A stretch of DNA of 33,359 bases from an uncultured Lachnospiraceae bacterium (GTDB lineage: Bacteria; Bacillota; Clostridia; Lachnospirales; Lachnospiraceae). How positions within the stretch are numbered: the first letter of the stretch is position 1; each line of letters opens with the position of its first letter. The notes under the pieces were generated by a model that was not told where the DNA came from, searched no databases, and worked only from the letters and a program-made list of their open reading frames with translations. The stretch spans positions 9,518-42,876 of the forward strand of contig CADABA010000016.1 of the NCBI GenBank assembly GCA_902785985.1, written 5' to 3'. Position numbers and translations under genes: made by a program. This document shows, piece by piece, positions 15,487-22,623 of the stretch.

Positions 15487-16692
15487 TCATGACCGCTTCC
15501 GGCTTATTTTTCGCAGCCTCTCAAGTCTCAGCGTATTCATAAGCTCCCCGGTCTTAATCAGTTCTTCCTCTCTGTCGTCCCACCTGAACAGACTGTGGAT
15601 CCCGACCTCATCCTGTCTCATCCCGTCCACTTCGGCGATTTCAAGCACTCTGCGTTTTCCGTCCCGGAGCCTTCCCAGGTGGATCAGAATGTCGACGCCG
15701 CCTGCGATCTGTCTTCGGATCGCGGCAAGAGGAATCGGCAGCGCCATAATGACCATCGTCTCAAGCCTTGAAATCGCGTCGTAACAGGAGTTTGCGTGAA
15801 TACTGCAGGAGCTTCCCTCATGGCCTGTATTGAAGCACTGCAGCATATCAGCCGCTTCTCCTCCGCGCACTTCCCCGACAATGATCCGGTCCGGCCGCAT
15901 TCTGAGGCTTGATCGGATGAGATCTCTGATCGTGATCTCGGTATTGCCCTCCATATTCGCCATTTTTGCCTCAAGGCGAACAAGGTTGTCGATTCCCTGC
16001 AGCTGCAGCTCCGCGTTATCTTCAATGGTTATGATTCTTTCATTTTTCGGAATGTAATTCGACAGCGCATTCAGAAAGGTCGTCTTGCCTGCGCTCGTCC
16101 CGCCGCTGATCACACTGGAATAGCCCGCCCGGACCAGATCCTCCAGAAAAAGCGCGGCCTCCTCCGTGAGACTTCCGAGACGGATCAGCTTATCCATCGT
16201 GATCGGTTCCTTCGGAAATCGTCGGATCGTGAGGATCGGCCCGTTCAGCGCAGCCGGCGAGATGACTGCATTGACACGGCTCCCGTCCGAAAGGCGGGCA
16301 TCCACAATAGGACTCCGCTCGTTAATGACACGATTGCAGCGGCCTGCGATCAGCTGTATGACATCATCCAGCTTTTCCGGCGAGGAAAATCCGCGGGGGA
16401 GACGCTGAAGAACGCCGCCCTTCTCCACAAAGATCCGGTCCGGCCCGTTGACCATGATCTCGACGACATCCGGGTCATCCACAAGATCCTGCAGGATGTC
16501 GAGCCGCCTGACCGAATAGAAGAGCTCTCTGGAAATACGGGTCCGCTCTCCGATCGTCAGATATTTTTCCCTGTGTGCGGCATTTACAATGCCGGTTATG
16601 GCACTGCGGATCTCCTCGTCTGAAGGATCACCTGTCATTGCGGGAGACGTCATGAGCTCCGCGCGGAGCGAACGGAATAATTCATCGTACAA
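15487..16692 (-). CDS. tadA: CpaF/TadA family type II/IV secretion ATPase
   Basis: This 401-residue cytoplasmic ATPase powers assembly and perhaps retraction of the Tad/Flp pilus. The Walker A motif GGTSAGKTT is at about 196-204, the Asp box ITIEDNAELQL follows, and Walker B is I-I-V-G-E-V-R-G-G-E-A. A conserved HANS sequence marks the family His box. The start is TTG at 16692: GGAGGG (16699-16704) is six nucleotides upstream, an ATG at 16685 is in another frame, and the next in-frame ATG (16653) would cut conserved N-terminal sequence and has no site. It is the first gene of a tadA-tadB-tadC unit. I find no clear promoter between it and the Nudix terminator upstream. Confidence 0.93.
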   Translation of the reverse strand: MYDELFRSLRAELMTSPAMTGDPSDEEIRSAITGIVNAAHREKYLTIGERTRISRELFYSVRRLDILQDLVDDPDVVEIMVNGPDRIFVEKGGVLQRLPRGFSSPEKLDDVIQLIAGRCNRVINERSPIVDARLSDGSRVNAVISPAALNGPILTIRRFPKEPITMDKLIRLGSLTEEAALFLEDLVRAGYSSVISGGTSAGKTTFLNALSNYIPKNERIITIEDNAELQLQGIDNLVRLEAKMANMEGNTEITIRDLIRSSLRMRPDRIIVGEVRGGEAADMLQCFNTGHEGSSCSIHANSCYDAISRLETMVIMALPIPLAAIRRQIAGGVDILIHLGRLRDGKRRVLEIAEVDGMRQDEVGIHSLFRWDDREEELIKTGELMNTLRLERLRKISRKRS

Positions 16693-16754
16693 AAGATTCC
16701 CTCCTTACCGTTGATTTACCCACCGCTTACAGAAGCGAAGATTTACTCCCGCTG

Positions 16755-16793
16755 AAAAAACAGAAAACAGCAGGCGCGTCTGCGTCTGCTGTC
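16755..16793 (-). terminator. Intrinsic terminator of the AraC-Nudix unit
   Basis: On the minus strand ACAGCAG (16786-16792) pairs with CTGCTGT (16767-16773), and the stem continues inward as CGC/GCG after one mismatch. It is followed by TTTTCTGTTTTTTC. It lies about 125 nt after the Nudix stop and separates that unit from tadA. Confidence 0.75.
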
Positions 16794-16918
16794 ATTATAA
16801 GGAACCATTTCGGATTTATGCCATGCTCACCTTTTCACAAAGTGCTCCCGGATTTTTCGTGCGAATTTACGGGTACTCACTGAATGCAGGAGCCGGCACC
16901 CTGTTCAGAAGAAAATCT

Positions 16919-17581
16919 TCACTCTTCTTTCCACAGACCGGAAACAAAATACATCAGCGCGCACCATGTATAGACGGAATAGAAATTCCCGTTGTCATCG
17001 CGCCCTTCCCGGAGAATTCTCCGCGCATCCTCCTCCGTATAAAGCTCGTACCCGCTGAAAAGCTCTGTCCCGACCGCGCCTGACCGATCAACTCCCTCAA
17101 AGCTGTCCATTGTGATGACAGCGCAGGCCAGCGCATTGCTCTCATCGGTCATGCCGGGAGAGCTGAAAAGCAGCGGATTCACAAGCCGGATCCTGTCCGT
17201 CTCACCGACGGGAAGACCTGTCTCCTCCAAAATCTCTCTCTTCGCTGTGAGAAGGGCCGGTACCTCAGCCCCCCTGTCCTCGGGGTCGATCAGACCTGCC
17301 GGCGGGCTCAGAAGAAACCGGCCTGTCGGATATCTGAATTCATAGGACAGGAGAAGCTTCGGCTCCTCCCCCCTGACCTTCACGATTACAAAGCAGGAGA
17401 CCGCGTCCGGGATCATGGTCTGAAATTCACTGTCGGACTTGAGCGCAGTGAGATCTTCGGCTTTACTCCTTGTCGCATTATAATAATGCTTCCCCGGTTC
17501 ATACTGCAGGTCGAACACATTGATAAAGCGTGTCTCCAGCAGCTGCTTTACTCCATCCATTGTAAGCCTTGGTTTTTGCAT
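16919..17581 (-). CDS. Nudix hydrolase
   Basis: This 220-residue protein probably hydrolyses a nucleoside-diphosphate derivative such as ADP-ribose. The Nudix signature ends in R-E-I-L-E-E-T-G-L, with an upstream Gly and Glu slightly further apart than in the canonical box, suggesting a loop insertion (LIDPEDRGAEVP). The preceding region (FVIVKVRGEEPKLLLSYEFR) is a typical Nudix core strand pair. The ATG at 17581 is chosen because GGAGG ends eight nucleotides upstream; a GTG at 17596 and an ATG at 17587 overlap or crowd that site. It lies 64 nt downstream of the AraC-type regulator gene and probably shares its transcript. Substrate unknown. Confidence 0.88.
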   Translation of the reverse strand: MQKPRLTMDGVKQLLETRFINVFDLQYEPGKHYYNATRSKAEDLTALKSDSEFQTMIPDAVSCFVIVKVRGEEPKLLLSYEFRYPTGRFLLSPPAGLIDPEDRGAEVPALLTAKREILEETGLPVGETDRIRLVNPLLFSSPGMTDESNALACAVITMDSFEGVDRSGAVGTELFSGYELYTEEDARRILREGRDDNGNFYSVYTWCALMYFVSGLWKEE

Positions 17582-17645
17582 TTTCATTTCCTCCACTCCG
17601 ATGCTTTATCTTTTTGCGGCAGATACTGTCAGGCTCTGCTGCGCT

Positions 17646-18494
17646 TTACGAGTCTTCATTTTCCGTCTCCCGTGCCTCCATCCGGCATTCTGTAGGCGAT
17701 TGTCCTGTCATTCTCCGGAAGGCCTTCGAAAAATAAAGGCCGTTATCGTATCCCACCGATGTTGCGATCGAACCGACAGTCAGATCCGTCGTCCGCAGAA
17801 GGGCAGACGCCTTGCGGATCCTGTAGCGCTCAAGATATTCCTTCGGCGAGATCTCGAGGTAGCGAATGAACATTCGGAAAAGGGTGCTCCTGCTCACGCC
17901 CACGAAATGCGCCACATCCTCGATCGAGATCGTGTAGGAATACCGTGAGTCGATAAAAGCGATCGCCCTTCGCACAATTTCAGCATCCCGGTCACGCACC
18001 GGATCGATGTACTCCGCTTTCTCAGCCAGCAGAGCGAGCAGACCGTACAGATGCCCGGTCATCGCGACCGTATTGTAAAACTCACTTCCATAAGAATCAT
18101 AGACCGCACACAGGCAGCTGTGCAGACGGTCCCCATAGGCGATCTTCTCCATCACAAGCCTGTCCGGAGCAAAATCCGATGCATTGAGAAGCGCTCTCGC
18201 GTCACTTCCGTTAAAGCCGACCCATTCGTAGCTCCACGGATCGTCCAGGTCCGCCTGATAGCTGATCTCCATGCCCGGAAACACAATAAAAACATCTCCG
18301 GCTGATATCGGACGCTCCTTATCCCCGACGGTATATGTGCCTTTCCCGCCCGTGACAAAATGGATCAGAAAATGATCCCGGATCCCGGGTCCCCATTTAT
18401 AACCGGGCGTACACTGCTGCCTGCCGACATTGTAGACTGACAGAGCCATCATAGATTTTTCTCTGACTTTGTTACTGACTTTGAAAGTCTCCAT
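17646..18494 (-). CDS. AraC family transcriptional regulator
   Basis: This 282-residue protein has an N-terminal cupin-like ligand-binding half (about 20-130, including GTYTVGDKERPISAGDVFIV), as in sugar-responsive clostridial AraC regulators. Its C-terminal half (about 180-275) carries two helix-turn-helix motifs: VAHFVGVSRSTLFRMF and IATSVGYDNGLYFSKAFRR. The ATG at 18494 is chosen although its ribosome site is weak (GGGGGA); ATG 18506 is an alternative. The predicted start of transcription near 18595 rules out the longest in-frame version from 18596. It is divergent from galE, 245 nt away, and followed by a Nudix gene. The effector is unknown; control of galE is possible but unproven. Confidence 0.9.
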   Translation of the reverse strand: METFKVSNKVREKSMMALSVYNVGRQQCTPGYKWGPGIRDHFLIHFVTGGKGTYTVGDKERPISAGDVFIVFPGMEISYQADLDDPWSYEWVGFNGSDARALLNASDFAPDRLVMEKIAYGDRLHSCLCAVYDSYGSEFYNTVAMTGHLYGLLALLAEKAEYIDPVRDRDAEIVRRAIAFIDSRYSYTISIEDVAHFVGVSRSTLFRMFIRYLEISPKEYLERYRIRKASALLRTTDLTVGSIATSVGYDNGLYFSKAFRRMTGQSPTECRMEARETENEDS

Positions 18495-18601
18495 GCCATC
18501 CCCCATGTTCTCTGCAGGAGAGCCTGTTCCACATCTCATGACCGGGCAGACAGGACTGCCGGACCTCCCGCAGGATTCAGCTGCATTGTCTTCCATTCCT
18601 T

Positions 18602-18630
18602 ATTGTACTGTCAGGACATTTATTCTGCAA
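18602..18630 (-). promoter_or_regulatory. Probable promoter of the AraC-Nudix unit
   Basis: On the minus strand, TTGCAG (18625-18630), a 17-nt spacer and TACAAT (18602-18607). It gives a leader of about 100 nt. The rest of the intergenic region up to galE is AT-rich and probably holds the galE promoter, but I cannot place it convincingly. Confidence 0.55.
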
Positions 18631-18739
18631 CAAAATTACATCTATCAAAATCGAAAAACTATTGTGGAACGGCTGAATTTAAGGCATTCTAATATCAGAT
18701 GATCAAAGATCCGAAAGGCAGAAAAAAGGAGTCATACTT

Positions 18740-19756
18740 ATGAAAATTTTAGTAACGGGCGGAACAGGTTTTATCGGAAGTCATACATGTGTGGAGCTTC
18801 TCAACTCCGGCTATGAAGTTGTCATCGCTGATAACCTCTACAACTCGAAAGAGCTGGTCGTTGATCGGATCGAGACAATAACGGGCAAGCGCCCTGTTTT
18901 CTACAATCTGGATATCTGCGACCGCGAAGCACTCAACGAACTTTTTGACAAAGAAAATATCGACGCGGCTATTCACTTTGCCGGGTACAAGGCAGTCGGC
19001 GAGTCCACGCAGAAACCGATCGAATATTATCACAATAATATCGAGTCAACTCTGACCCTGTGCGATGTCATGCGGAAACACGGCGTAAAGAAGATTGTTT
19101 TCTCCTCCTCCGCAACTGTCTACGGCGATCCGGCTTTCGTTCCGATCACCGAGGAATGCCCTCTCGGCGAGACCACAAATCCGTACGGCGCAACGAAATC
19201 CATGCAGGAGAGGATCCTCACGGACATCTGGAGGAGCGATAACGAGTGGCAGGTCATGCTGCTCCGCTATTTCAATCCGATCGGAGCACATGCAAGCGGC
19301 CTCATCGGCGAAGATCCCAAGGGCATCCCGAACAATCTTCTCCCGTATGTTGCGCAGGTAGCATCCGGCAAGCGCGAGTGCATCCATGTATTCGGCAACG
19401 ATTATGACACACCGGACGGAACCGGCATCCGTGATTATATCCACGTAGTAGACCTCGCCAAGGGTCATGTGAAAGCCATCGAGGGTATGGAGACGCTCCC
19501 GGGTGTTCAGATCTTTAACCTCGGAACCGGCAACGGATACAGCGTTCTTGATATCATCAAAGCGTTCTCCGCAGCCTGCGGAAGAGATCTTCCCTACGTC
19601 ATTGACCCGCGCAGACCGGGCGATGTCGCGCAGTGCTACTCCGATCCGACCAAGGCAAAGGAAGTCCTCGGATGGGTCGCTGAGAAAAATATCGAAGACA
19701 TGTGCAGGGATGCATGGAACTGGCAGAGCAGGAACCCCAACGGATATAACGAATAA
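18740..19756 (+). CDS. galE: UDP-glucose 4-epimerase
   Basis: This 338-residue cytoplasmic short-chain dehydrogenase-type enzyme interconverts UDP-glucose and UDP-galactose with bound NAD+, feeding galactose use and surface polysaccharide synthesis. The NAD-binding motif GGTGFIGSHT is at residues 7-16. The catalytic triad is visible as Ser near 124 (SSSATVYG), Tyr149 and Lys153 (NPYGATK). Length is normal for GalE. The ATG follows AAAGGAGTCATACTT. It is a single gene on the plus strand, divergent from the AraC regulator and closed by a strong terminator. Confidence 0.96.
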   Translation: MKILVTGGTGFIGSHTCVELLNSGYEVVIADNLYNSKELVVDRIETITGKRPVFYNLDICDREALNELFDKENIDAAIHFAGYKAVGESTQKPIEYYHNNIESTLTLCDVMRKHGVKKIVFSSSATVYGDPAFVPITEECPLGETTNPYGATKSMQERILTDIWRSDNEWQVMLLRYFNPIGAHASGLIGEDPKGIPNNLLPYVAQVASGKRECIHVFGNDYDTPDGTGIRDYIHVVDLAKGHVKAIEGMETLPGVQIFNLGTGNGYSVLDIIKAFSAACGRDLPYVIDPRRPGDVAQCYSDPTKAKEVLGWVAEKNIEDMCRDAWNWQSRNPNGYNE

Positions 19757-19803
19757 CTCCCGTTTCTCCGTGAACCTTCCTCATGCGGTGATACAGCTTC
19801 AGA

Positions 19804-19985
19804 ATCAGGAACGCCTCGGCGTTCCTGCCGCGCCGCACAAGGTGCGAAGCACCTTTCTAATTATGCGGCTGCGATCCGCCGGAGGCTTTCATCTCTGACG
19901 CGGGTCTGTATCCCATACAAAAGAAAAGTTTCAATTTGCGCATTCATCTCATGATTGAAATCACGAGAATTCTGCGTCAGAGATT
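19804..19985 (+). repeat. Interspersed inverted-repeat element, copy D (longest)
   Basis: It begins with the perfect palindrome AGGAACGCC-TC-GGCGTTCCT (19807-19826). It continues through a module shared with copies E and F (GTGCGAAGCA, then CTGCGATCCGCCGGAGGC), and ends with GCGCATTCAT...TTCTGCGTCAGAGAT as in copy C. ATCTCTGACGC near 19889 and GCGTCAGAGAT near 19974 form a perfect 11-bp inverted repeat enclosing the right half. A degenerate trace of the terminal repeat (AACCTTCCTCATGC) precedes it near 19773. It fills the space between the galE stop and its terminator. Confidence 0.65.
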
Positions 19986-20040
19986 AAAAAAGTGCGCTTC
20001 GGCGGACCGGAATCATACCGGCGCCGAAGCGCACTTTTTA
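19986..20040 (+). terminator. Bidirectional terminator between galE and the broken Nudix gene
   Basis: AAAAAGTGCGCTTCGGCG (19987-20004) and CGCCGAAGCGCACTTTTT (20022-20039) form a perfect 18-bp stem with a 17-nt loop that can itself pair CCGG with CCGG. The flanking A and T tracts let it work in both directions for the converging genes. Confidence 0.92.
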
Positions 20041-20069
20041 TTCATCTTATCTCTGTCTCAGGAGGCGGG

Positions 20070-20160
20070 ATTCTTCAGCAGGAACACCCGCGTTCCTGCC
20101 GAACTGCACAGAGCGCAGAGCACCTTATCCGGCGGCTGCGGTCCGCCGCAGGCTTTCATC
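20070..20160 (+). repeat. Interspersed inverted-repeat element, copy E
   Basis: AGGAAC-ACCCGC-GTTCCT (20080-20097) matches the core palindrome of the family. It is followed by GCGCAGAGCACCTTATCCGG, and CTGCGG-TCCG-CCGCAG forms a second hairpin. It ends GGCTTTCATC like copy D and reaches the 3' end of the broken Nudix gene. Confidence 0.6.
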
Positions 20161-20580
20161 ACCCGCGTTCTCTCAGCATCCGCAGATTGCTGTAGGCCAG
20201 GATCCCGGCCACAGTCTTTGCGTCCTGCAGCTCCCCGGCATAGATCCTGCGGCAGAGTTCGGAAAGATCCCACGGCTCGAGTCCGATCTCCTCCGCGTCA
20301 TCAAGATCCTGATCACCTTCCCGGGAGAGATCCTCCGCCAGATAGATATCCGTGAACTCGCTGCACCAGGCCACCGCAGGACGGATCTTTGTCAGAAGCG
20401 TAAGCTTCCCGGACTTCCGTCCGGGAGGACCGGGACAATACACGCCCCGCCCTTCCTGTGATCCACAAAGTCCCAGTATTCCTTCTTTCCGTTCGGGAGC
20501 TCCATGGTATCTTTGTAGATATCGAGCACACTGCCCCGGTATACGAGCTCCCGGTCGATTCTTCTCAGCTTATGTTCCAT
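20159..20580 (-). pseudogene. Nudix hydrolase (ADP-ribose pyrophosphatase type), internally deleted and frameshifted
   Basis: The N-terminal part (ATG 20580; MEHKLRRIDRELVYRGSVLD...VPVLPDG) and the C-terminal part (KLTLLTKIRPAVAWCSEFTD, DAEEIGLEPWDLSELC, AGELQDAKTVAGILAYS) are clear pieces of one ADP-sugar pyrophosphatase. They lie in different frames, with the join near 20400-20425. The segment between them, which in this family carries the RQYR strand and the catalytic REUxEExGU box (roughly 40-50 residues), is absent. Either frame alone gives a protein without a metal-binding active site. A CCCGGAC-TTCC-GTCCGGG hairpin sits exactly at the join. It follows rnfB by only 5 nt and would be the last gene of the rnf transcript. 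Confidence 0.82.
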
Positions 20581-20585
20581 AATCC

Positions 20586-21323
20586 TTACGATGCCGGCTT
20601 CTCCGCCGCCTGATCCTGAGGCTCAAGCCTGTTGACGATGACCTTGGACGGGCACTTGACGGTGCAGTCGCCGCAGCCCGTGCACTGCGAATAATCGATA
20701 TGCGCCAGGTTGTTGGCGAACGTCATCGCCCCGTTCTTACAGCGGATCTGGGCTTTGACAGCCTTGCCCTTGTCCCGGCTCGCGCACGCGACGGCGTAGA
20801 CTGCAGTATCCGGAATGATCTCGATCAGGTGCTGCGGACATGCCTTCGCGCATTTACCGCAGCCGACGCACTTCGTGCGGTCGACATACGCGATCCCGTC
20901 CACGATGTGGATCGCGTCAAAATCGCACTGCGCAACGCACTCGCCGAAGCCGAGACATCCGTCCTGGCAGAGCTTTTCACCCTTGCCGGGGATCGCCGCT
21001 GCCGCAGAGCAGGACCGGATCCCGACGTAATTGCTGTTATTGACAGCCTTATCGCAGGTCCCGGAGCACCGCACGAAAGCGACCTGACGGGGACACTTAT
21101 TGACCGGTGCCTCTCCCTTCGCGATTGCAGCAGCCAGACCATCGCATCCCGGATAGCCGCAGGCGCCGCAGTTGTTGCCGGGCAGGCACTCGCGGACCGC
21201 CGATTCCTTCGGATCGACCGCGACCGCGAACTTGTTTCCCGCAAAGACCAGCATGACTCCGACAAAGAGTGCCACAAGGCCGAGCAGGATAATTGTAATT
21301 ACCAGTAATGCACCGCTACTCAT
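20586..21323 (-). CDS. rnfB: Rnf complex subunit B (ferredoxin-like), with two apparent internal deletions
   Basis: This 245-residue subunit passes electrons from ferredoxin into the Rnf complex. It has an N-terminal membrane anchor (about 5-28), then a 4Fe-4S domain with C46, C52, C55, C60 and C77. Two ferredoxin motifs follow (C119-x3-C123-x5-C129-x3-C133, and CVGCGKCAKACP at 152-162), and a final CTGCGDCTVKCP at 214-224. Compared with remembered clostridial RnfB proteins, about 25 residues are missing after C77-P78, and one four-Cys motif is missing near residue 195, where a single Cys runs straight into NGAMTFANN. The reading frame is kept in both places. The gene follows rnfA by 12 nt. 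Confidence 0.93.
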   Translation of the reverse strand: MSSGALLVITIILLGLVALFVGVMLVFAGNKFAVAVDPKESAVRECLPGNNCGACGYPGCDGLAAAIAKGEAPVNKCPRQVAFVRCSGTCDKAVNNSNYVGIRSCSAAAAIPGKGEKLCQDGCLGFGECVAQCDFDAIHIVDGIAYVDRTKCVGCGKCAKACPQHLIEIIPDTAVYAVACASRDKGKAVKAQIRCKNGAMTFANNLAHIDYSQCTGCGDCTVKCPSKVIVNRLEPQDQAAEKPAS

Positions 21324-21335
21324 ATTCCTGCCTCC

Positions 21336-21920
21336 TTAGCCCAGTGTGCTGAATCCGTAAAATGCCATTCCCATGAGCGTCGCGGCAAAAAGGACGATCG
21401 GAGCTCCCTTGATCGGAGCCGGGATGTCGTTGTCCTCGATCTGCTCACGGATGCCGGCCAGCAGTACGATCGCGATCGTATAGCCGACGCCTGTTCCAAA
21501 ACCGGCCACAACGCTCTGAATGAAGTTATAGCCGCCCGTTACGTTGTTCAGGGCCACGCCGAGAACCGCGCAGTTCGTCGTGATCAGCGGAAGATAGATA
21601 CCGAGCGCCTTGTAGAGGGCAGGCATCGTCTTCTTCAGGAACATCTCGACGATCTGAACAAGCGCTGCGATGACGATGATAAAGACGATCGTCTGCAGAT
21701 AATCAAGTCCGAGCGGACTCAGAATAAAAGTGTACAGAAGATTCGCCACCGCAGATGCAATCGTGATGACGAAGATGACCGCTCCGCCCAGTCCGGCCGA
21801 ATTTTTGATCTGGCTGGACACGCCGAGGAAGGAGCAGATACCGAGGAACTGGCTCAGAACGACGTTGTTGATGAGCGCAGCACCGATGATGATCATTATA
21901 AGGGATGTTTCTCCGCTCAT
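21336..21920 (-). CDS. rnfA: Rnf complex subunit A
   Basis: This 194-residue integral membrane protein of six predicted helices is of normal length for RnfA/NqrE. It pairs with RnfE to form the core that carries electrons across the membrane and couples to ion movement. Family segments are clear: INNVVLSQFLGICSFLGVS near the start and LPLITTNCAVLGVALNN in the second half, each carrying the conserved Cys thought to bind an Fe-S centre between RnfA and RnfE. Its start overlaps the rnfE stop by 4 nt (ATGA), so translation is likely coupled. Confidence 0.97.
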   Translation of the reverse strand: MSGETSLIMIIIGAALINNVVLSQFLGICSFLGVSSQIKNSAGLGGAVIFVITIASAVANLLYTFILSPLGLDYLQTIVFIIVIAALVQIVEMFLKKTMPALYKALGIYLPLITTNCAVLGVALNNVTGGYNFIQSVVAGFGTGVGYTIAIVLLAGIREQIEDNDIPAPIKGAPIVLFAATLMGMAFYGFSTLG

Positions 21921-22609
21921 GCTTTTGCCTCCTTCTTCTCACAGTTCTCTTTGTCGGAAACGCCGCAGGCTGCGCAGCCTGCCTCACAGCCCGCGCTCTC
22001 GACCCTCCTGTTAGCCTCTGTCTTGATGTGCAGCGCGTTCATGACCATGACAATAAATCCAAGGACGAGGAAAGCGCCCGGCGCCTTGATGAGAAGCGCG
22101 ACCGGCTGGAAACTCTCCGGCATGATCTGCACGCCGCAGAGCGTTCCGTTCCCGAAAAGTTCACGGAAAAATGCAATGCACACAAGGCCGAACGTGAAGC
22201 CAAGACCCATGCCGATTCCGTCCATGGCGGACAGGAGCGGCGGATTCTTGGAGGCATAGGCCTCTGCGCGTCCGAGAATGATACAGTTGACAACGATCAG
22301 AGGGATATAGACACCCAGAGATGCGTTGAGTTCGACGAAATATGCCTTCATGATGAGCTCGACGACCGTGACGAACGACGCGACAATGACGATGAATGCC
22401 GGCAGACGGACCTCATCCGGGATAATCTTTCTCACCAGCGAGATTACAATGTTGGAAATTACGAGAACCGCGATCGTGCAGGCTCCCATACCGAGGGCAT
22501 TGGTAACGGACGTGCTGACGGCGAGCGCCGGGCACATGCCGAGCATCATGATAAAGACGGGATTTTCCTTTATGATGCCGTTATAAATACGTTCAAGATT
22601 TTTATTCAC
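21917..22609 (-). CDS. rnfE: Rnf complex subunit E, with Cys-rich C-terminal tail
   Basis: This 230-residue integral membrane subunit is homologous to RnfA and opposite to it in the membrane. The start MNKNLERIYNGIIKENPVF is typical, as are GMCPALAVSTSVTNALGMG and LIVVNCIILGRAEAYASKN. The body ends near residue 203. A hydrophilic tail of about 28 residues follows with four cysteines (C-E-A-G-C-A-A-C then C seven residues on), which could bind metal or be a simple extension. It lies 14 nt after the rnfD-rnfG gene and overlaps rnfA. Confidence 0.95.
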   Translation of the reverse strand: MNKNLERIYNGIIKENPVFIMMLGMCPALAVSTSVTNALGMGACTIAVLVISNIVISLVRKIIPDEVRLPAFIVIVASFVTVVELIMKAYFVELNASLGVYIPLIVVNCIILGRAEAYASKNPPLLSAMDGIGMGLGFTFGLVCIAFFRELFGNGTLCGVQIMPESFQPVALLIKAPGAFLVLGFIVMVMNALHIKTEANRRVESAGCEAGCAACGVSDKENCEKKEAKA

Positions 22610-22623
22610 GTCTCATCCCCCCT

